11,380 nt of DNA from Thermocrinis sp. (GTDB lineage Bacteria > Aquificota > Aquificia > Aquificales > Aquificaceae): contig WYEK01000040.1 in assembly GCA_009903855.1 (NCBI GenBank), positions 1 to 11,380 on the forward strand, given 5' to 3'. Shown one piece after another: positions 7,175-11,380 of the stretch. Position 1 is the first letter of the stretch. Every line of letters begins with the position of its first letter. A program made the position numbers and the translations under genes. The notes beneath the pieces were generated by a model. The model did no database searches. It saw only the letters and a program-made list of their open reading frames with translations, and was not told the DNA's origin.

Positions 7175-9736
7175 ATGGAGCAGAAGTTTTTAGTTTGGTT
7201 GGACGAAGTGGGCATGGAGGATGTGCCCTTGGTGGGCGGAAAGAACGCATCCCTCGGGGAGATGCTCAGAAACCTTTCAAAGCTTGGTATTAACATACCC
7301 TACGGTTTTGTGGTAACATCCAAAGCCTATTATGAGTTCCTGAGGTATAACAAGTTAGAAGAAAAGATAAGGAAGATTTTGGAGGGTTTGAACCCTAACG
7401 ATGTGCAGGACTTGGCAAGGAGGGGATACGAGGTCAGAGAGCTTATAAAAGGTGGAGAATTTCCTCCAGAATTGGAGGAGTTGATAAAAAAGTATTACTC
7501 TGAGCTTTCTCGGAGGTACAACTCCTTTGCGGTGGATGTGGCGGTTAGGTCCTCCGCCACCGCGGAGGATTTGCCTCATGCTTCCTTTGCAGGACAGCAG
7601 GATACATACCTAAACGTAGTGGGTGCGGAGAATGTGCTAACCGCTATAAAGAACGGTTTTGCGTCCCTTTTCACAGACAGGGCTATCTCTTACAGGGAGA
7701 GCTTGGGCTTTGACCACTTTAAGGTTGGCATAGCTATGGGTGTTCAAAAGATGGTAAGGTCCGATTTGGGTGCCTCTGGAGTTATGTTTACACTAGACAC
7801 AGAATCGGGCTTTAAGGATGTGATAGTTATAAATGCCACCTACGGTTTGGGTGAGCTTCTGGTTCAGGGCATGATAACCCCGGATGAGTATATGGTCTTC
7901 AAGCCTACCCTTCAGGCGGGATACTCGGCTATAATAGAGAAAAAGCTCGGTAGAAAGGATAGAAAGATGGTGTATGGTGTGGGGCAAGAGAGAACAAAGA
8001 TCGTCAACGTTCCACTTTCAGAGCAAAAGCAGTTTGCCCTCACCGATGAGGAGATTTTAAAGCTTGCAAGATGGGGAGTTCTGATAGAGGAGTACTATTC
8101 CAAAAAGAACGGCAGATGGATGCCAATGGACATAGAGTGGGCAAAGGATGGGGTTTTAAACGAGCTCTTTGTGGTTCAGGCAAGACCAGAAACGGTGCAT
8201 TCAAGGAAGGAAGAGAACGTACTAAAGGTCTACAAGATCAGCATGCCAGTAGAAGAGAGGGCTAAGAAAAGGATCCTATACGGCATCGCGGTGGGCGATA
8301 AGGTGGTTCATGGTAGAGTTAGAGTTATCCACGACCTAAAGGACGCAGGACAATTTCAAGAAGGAGAGATCCTGGTAACAGACATAACAGACCCAGATTG
8401 GGAGCCTGTAATGAAAAAAGCAAGCGGTATAATCACCAACAGAGGAGGAAGAACTGCCCACGCAGCAATAGTGGCAAGGGAGCTGGGCATACCCGCAGTG
8501 GTGGGCACCCACAAGGCAACGGAAGTGCTTAAAACTGGCGATGAAATCACCCTCTCCTGCGCAGAGGGAGAGGTAGGATACATATACGAAGGCTACATAC
8601 CTTACGAGGTAGAAGAGATCAACCTAAAGGAACTGCCCAAGACCAGAACCAAGGTTATGATGAACGTGGGCAACCCTGAATCCGCCTTCAAGTATTCCTT
8701 TATTCCCAACGATGGAGTAGGACTGGCGCGTGAGGAGTTCATCATAGCAAACTACATAAAGATCCATCCCTTAGCCCTTCTTTATTACAGGGAGCTTAAG
8801 GCTTTGGTGGAAAAGCTTGAAGAGTACGGAGCCATCGATGAGAGGGGGATTTGTTCTATGGCTTCCATATACAAGCATGCAGAGGAACCCCTCAAAAGCA
8901 AGCTGGCAAAGGGTAAAGACAAAAAACAGATCAACCTGAAAAAAACCATAGAGGAGATAGAAAACCTAACCTTTGGCTATGAAGATAAGGCACAATACTT
9001 TGTTAAAAAGCTATCCTATGGCATAGCCAAAATAGCTGCTGCTTTCTATCCAAATCCTGTAATAGTACGTTTTTCGGACTTTAAGTCTAACGAATACAAA
9101 GGGCTTATAGGTGGTGAGCTCTTTGAACCAGAAGAGGAAAATCCTATGCTTGGATGGAGGGGCGCGTCAAGATACTATTCGGAGGTCTATAAACCCGCCT
9201 TTGGGCTTGAATGTCAGGCAATACTGCGGGTGAGAAACAAGATGGGTCTTACCAACACCAAGGTGATGGTCCCCTTCTGTAGAACACCAGAGGAGGGCGA
9301 GAAGGTTCTCAAGGTGATGGAGGAGTATGGACTAAGAAGGGGAGAAAACGGTCTGGAAGTTTATGTAATGGCAGAACTTCCATCCAACGTTGTCCTTGCG
9401 GACAGGTTTGCAGAGATCTTTGATGGCTTCTCCATAGGCTCCAACGACCTAACTCAGCTAACCCTTGGTTTGGACAGAGATTCAGGACTCGTAGCACATC
9501 TTTACGACGAAAGGAACGAGGCGGTCAAAAGGTTAATATCCCAGCTCATAAGCATCGCCAAAGAAAAGGGTAAAAAGGTGGGTATATGCGGTCAAGGACC
9601 TTCCGACTTCCCAGACTTTGCCCAGTTTCTGGTAGAGGAAGGCATAGACAGTATTTCACTAAACCCCGATTCTGTGCTGAAAACTTTATTGGTTATAGCA
9701 GAAGCGGAATCTAAAAATAGAAAGGTAGGGGTATGA
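7175..9736 (+). CDS. ppsA: Phosphoenolpyruvate synthase (pyruvate, water dikinase)
   Basis: The enzyme makes PEP, AMP and phosphate from pyruvate, ATP and water, the entry step of gluconeogenesis from pyruvate fixed by autotrophs. In order there is an N-terminal ATP-grasp domain with GGKNASLGEM (21-30), RSSATAED (125-132), FAGQQDTYLNV and QARPET (335-340). A swiveling phosphohistidine domain follows, with GGRTAHAAIVARELGIPAVVG and the phospho-acceptor His429. The C-terminal PEP/pyruvate TIM barrel has VRFSDFKSNEY, GASRY, SIGSNDLTQ (753-761) and the proton-donor Cys805 in GICGQGPSD. At 853 residues it is about 50-60 longer than the E. coli enzyme; the extra length is mainly a Lys/Glu-rich segment near 545-598. 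The ribosome binding site GGAGG lies inside the end of glyS. The stop overlaps the pilM-like start by four bases (ATGA). Pyruvate phosphate dikinase is excluded by the domain spacing and sequence blocks. Confidence 0.96.
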   Translation: MEQKFLVWLDEVGMEDVPLVGGKNASLGEMLRNLSKLGINIPYGFVVTSKAYYEFLRYNKLEEKIRKILEGLNPNDVQDLARRGYEVRELIKGGEFPPELEELIKKYYSELSRRYNSFAVDVAVRSSATAEDLPHASFAGQQDTYLNVVGAENVLTAIKNGFASLFTDRAISYRESLGFDHFKVGIAMGVQKMVRSDLGASGVMFTLDTESGFKDVIVINATYGLGELLVQGMITPDEYMVFKPTLQAGYSAIIEKKLGRKDRKMVYGVGQERTKIVNVPLSEQKQFALTDEEILKLARWGVLIEEYYSKKNGRWMPMDIEWAKDGVLNELFVVQARPETVHSRKEENVLKVYKISMPVEERAKKRILYGIAVGDKVVHGRVRVIHDLKDAGQFQEGEILVTDITDPDWEPVMKKASGIITNRGGRTAHAAIVARELGIPAVVGTHKATEVLKTGDEITLSCAEGEVGYIYEGYIPYEVEEINLKELPKTRTKVMMNVGNPESAFKYSFIPNDGVGLAREEFIIANYIKIHPLALLYYRELKALVEKLEEYGAIDERGICSMASIYKHAEEPLKSKLAKGKDKKQINLKKTIEEIENLTFGYEDKAQYFVKKLSYGIAKIAAAFYPNPVIVRFSDFKSNEYKGLIGGELFEPEEENPMLGWRGASRYYSEVYKPAFGLECQAILRVRNKMGLTNTKVMVPFCRTPEEGEKVLKVMEEYGLRRGENGLEVYVMAELPSNVVLADRFAEIFDGFSIGSNDLTQLTLGLDRDSGLVAHLYDERNEAVKRLISQLISIAKEKGKKVGICGQGPSDFPDFAQFLVEEGIDSISLNPDSVLKTLLVIAEAESKNRKVGV

Positions 9737-10629
9737 AACTTTTGGAGCGTATAAGAACTTTAAGCTTTCCCTCCTTTAAGATTAAAGGAACTAAAAACTA
9801 CTTGGCACTGCAGGTTGGTAAAAGCTTCATAAGGCTTTTGGAGTTGGGAGAAGATGGAAAGCCCATTTTTCAACCACAGGAGATTATCCTTGAGGACGGA
9901 GATGAAAATAAAAAACTCTCAGCCCTAAAAAAGATAGTAGGTGAATATAGATTACAGGGACATAAGGTTATAGCATCGCTCCCAGCTACCGATGGAATAC
10001 TAAAGCTCTACAAATACCCTTCCAAAATAAGCCAAAAGGATTTGGACAGCGCCATAGAATGGATAATAAAAAGGGAGTTAAGTCAGATAAAAGAAGAAAC
10101 CACTTACGATTACTTTATCTTGCACGGGGAAGATGCCCTAAGCGTGGCTTTGGTGCTCGCCCGTACTGAATCTGTCAACAGGCTAACTAATTTAATCAGT
10201 TCCGCAGGGCTAAAGCCTGAGATTATAGACTATGAAGTGCTGGCTATAGCGAATTACGGTATATATCATAAGCTTGCCTTGCCTTTTTCCATCTTATACA
10301 TAGACTACGATTATTCCATACTTTTGACTTATAACTCTTCCAATATATCCTATTCTGTAATACACTGGGATTATTTGGGATATATTAAAAAGACAGGATC
10401 ACACTCCACCTCTGAGGAACTTTTGGAAAACTTCATTGCAGAGGTGAGGAATCTAATTGTGATAAACGATATATTTAACGTTTATATTGCAGGTGCTGCC
10501 TTAGACAATGAAAGTTTCTTGGATTATATACTTGAAAACCTGCCCATATTGGGGCTTTTGGACGCTGGCGAACTACCGCCCAACTTTTTTGTCCCCTATA
10601 TACTTAGTTTAAGGGAGAGGGCAAGATGA
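9733..10629 (+). CDS. pilM: PilM-like type IV pilus assembly protein (actin-fold, degenerate nucleotide motifs)
   Basis: PilM is a cytoplasmic FtsA/actin-like protein that binds the N-terminal tail of PilN and helps link the pilus motor to the PilN-PilO platform. The 298-residue product shows the family pattern: YLALQVGKSFIRLLEL (23-38) in place of the usual DIGSSSIKLVEL block, VIASLPATDGILKLYKYP (79-96), an amphipathic AIEWIIKRELSQ stretch (107-118), and GLKPEIIDYEVLAIAN (159-174), a strong match to PilM. The two phosphate-loop regions are degraded: Gln27 replaces the first acidic residue and YIDYDYS (189-195) lacks the Gly of DIG. It is shorter than the roughly 350 residues of typical PilM. 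The following genes look like pilN and pilO, which strongly supports the call; GspL of type II secretion is the related alternative. The start overlaps the ppsA stop (ATGA), with AGGGG just upstream. Confidence 0.8.
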   Translation: MKLLERIRTLSFPSFKIKGTKNYLALQVGKSFIRLLELGEDGKPIFQPQEIILEDGDENKKLSALKKIVGEYRLQGHKVIASLPATDGILKLYKYPSKISQKDLDSAIEWIIKRELSQIKEETTYDYFILHGEDALSVALVLARTESVNRLTNLISSAGLKPEIIDYEVLAIANYGIYHKLALPFSILYIDYDYSILLTYNSSNISYSVIHWDYLGYIKKTGSHSTSEELLENFIAEVRNLIVINDIFNVYIAGAALDNESFLDYILENLPILGLLDAGELPPNFFVPYILSLRERAR

Positions 10630-11273
10630 TAAAAATCAATCTGCTTAAGGAGAAAAAAGCTAAAAGAACCTTACCGCAACCCACATTGGTATCTTTGAAG
10701 GAGGTAAAGGTTGGTGATCTTTTAAAATTAGATAAAGCACAGTATTATCTGTCTGTTCTCCTTTGGATTGGCATTTTGGGTATGGGTGTATGGTATTGGA
10801 AAATCTCAAAAGAATTAACACAAATAAAGCTAGAGATAGATCAATTGCAGGCGGAAAAGAACAGATTAGAGGGATTGGCGAAACGCATTTCAGAAGAGAA
10901 GAAAGAAATAGAGTCTGAGATATCCGCTTTAAAAACAGAAATGGATGCGATAGAACGCAGCAAGGATATACTTATAGGTTTGAAATCACTGTATGAACCT
11001 TTCAACAATAGCTTTGTTAGTTTTTCCAGTTCCGTTCCTTCTGTTAGTTGGATGTTTACTTATAGTCAAAGCCTGGATATGGAAAATAGAAAACTTAAGA
11101 CAGAATTTGATCTCTCTTCTTTTGACTATGCAAGCATAAGCTCTTATGTCAACAGTCTTAAAAAGAATAATGCGGAAGTTTTTATAAGTGGTATAGAAAG
11201 AAAGACGACACCAAACGGTTATGAGTATTATTCCACAAAACTGATTGCAGAAAAAAGCGTAGGAGGGCAGTGA
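10626..11273 (+). CDS. pilN: PilN-like type IV pilus inner-membrane platform protein
   Basis: PilN is a bitopic inner-membrane protein whose cytoplasmic tail docks in PilM and whose periplasmic domain pairs with PilO. The 215-residue chain begins MIKINLLKEKK, the hallmark PilN tail (INLL at 4-7). It has one membrane helix at about 42-58, a long coiled coil at about 60-115 rich in heptad Leu/Ile (IKLEIDQLQAEKNRLEGLA is part of it), and a C-terminal region of about 100 residues compatible with the ferredoxin-like periplasmic fold. The ATG overlaps the pilM-like stop by four bases, with a purine-rich GGGAGAGGG just before. The region is A/T-richer than aconitase and ppsA. The equivalent part of a type II secretion GspL or GspM is the main alternative name. 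Confidence 0.85.
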   Translation: MIKINLLKEKKAKRTLPQPTLVSLKEVKVGDLLKLDKAQYYLSVLLWIGILGMGVWYWKISKELTQIKLEIDQLQAEKNRLEGLAKRISEEKKEIESEISALKTEMDAIERSKDILIGLKSLYEPFNNSFVSFSSSVPSVSWMFTYSQSLDMENRKLKTEFDLSSFDYASISSYVNSLKKNNAEVFISGIERKTTPNGYEYYSTKLIAEKSVGGQ

Positions 11274-11380
11274 TGGAAAAGCTAAAGGCCCAGTGGTCCG
11301 CCCTTCCTCAGTGGCAGAAATTGTTTATACTTCTAATATTACCAATAGTCATCATAGGATATATCTATGCAATGCTAATC
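11273..11380 (+). CDS. pilO: PilO-like protein, N-terminus only (cut by window end)
   Basis: Thirty-six codons are visible, starting MEKLKAQWSALPQWQK and passing into one hydrophobic helix of about 18 residues (LFILLILPIVIIGYIYAM). The start ATG shares one base with the pilN-like stop (TGATG), and AGGAGG (11261-11266) lies seven bases upstream. A short cytoplasmic tail followed by one helix, straight after pilN, is the normal PilO arrangement. The name rests mostly on gene order, because the coiled coil and periplasmic domain that would confirm it are beyond the window. Confidence 0.65.
   Translation, partial: MEKLKAQWSALPQWQKLFILLILPIVIIGYIYAMLI

Noticed and set aside
9587..9589. Possible odd residue next to catalytic Cys805 of PEP synthase (CGQGPSD)
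   Set aside because: CGQGPSD is, as I recall, the normal form in characterised PEP synthases, so there is no anomaly.
1..11380. CRISPR array, insertion sequence, tRNA or rRNA gene, phage or defence island
   Set aside because: I saw no regularly spaced repeats, transposase or integrase motifs, cloverleaf or rRNA-like sequence; the genes are housekeeping and envelope functions.

Overview
The window looks like a piece of chromosome from a thermophilic, chemolithoautotrophic bacterium of the Aquificaceae (Hydrogenobacter / Thermocrinis / Aquifex group). The reasons are a compact layout with no intergenic gap above about 135 bases, AGG/AGA-heavy arginine and ATA-heavy isoleucine codon use, Lys/Glu-rich proteins, a short aconitase, a two-subunit glycyl-tRNA synthetase (beta chain seen here), and aconitase, malate dehydrogenase and PEP synthase in one transcription unit. 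That trio fits a reductive TCA cycle feeding gluconeogenesis. The genus is not proven by the sequence alone.

Left part (1-1542): a P-type cation ATPase of the MgtA-like P3 group runs leftwards off the window edge. It is divergent from a small five-helix membrane protein made of two tandem DUF202 domains. The 101-base gap between them carries a promoter for the ATPase, a TATA-like box that would give a nearly leaderless mRNA for the DUF202 gene, and a short inverted repeat.

Middle and right part (1677-11380): after a 134-base gap with a weak terminator candidate and a good promoter with a strong ribosome binding site, eight genes follow on the plus strand with almost no space. They are aconitase, malate dehydrogenase, a membrane-anchored TPR-like protein, glyS, ppsA, then pilM-, pilN- and pilO-like genes, the last cut by the window end. 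The junctions are a 4-base overlap, then gaps of 11, 2 and 2 bases, then overlaps of 4, 4 and 1 bases. This suggests one long operon that joins central carbon metabolism, glycine charging and the start of a type IV pilus / type II secretion inner-membrane alignment complex.

Functionally, aconitase and malate dehydrogenase catalyse reversible TCA steps, and PEP synthase turns pyruvate into PEP for biosynthesis. PilM (cytoplasmic), PilN and PilO (bitopic) normally form a platform linking the pilus motor to the outer-membrane secretin. I found no RNA gene, insertion sequence, CRISPR array or clear sign of a new defence-type system. The points most worth a second look are the double-DUF202 protein beside the ATPase, the altered TM4 ion-site motif of the ATPase, the degenerate nucleotide-site motifs of the PilM-like protein, and the mixed operon.
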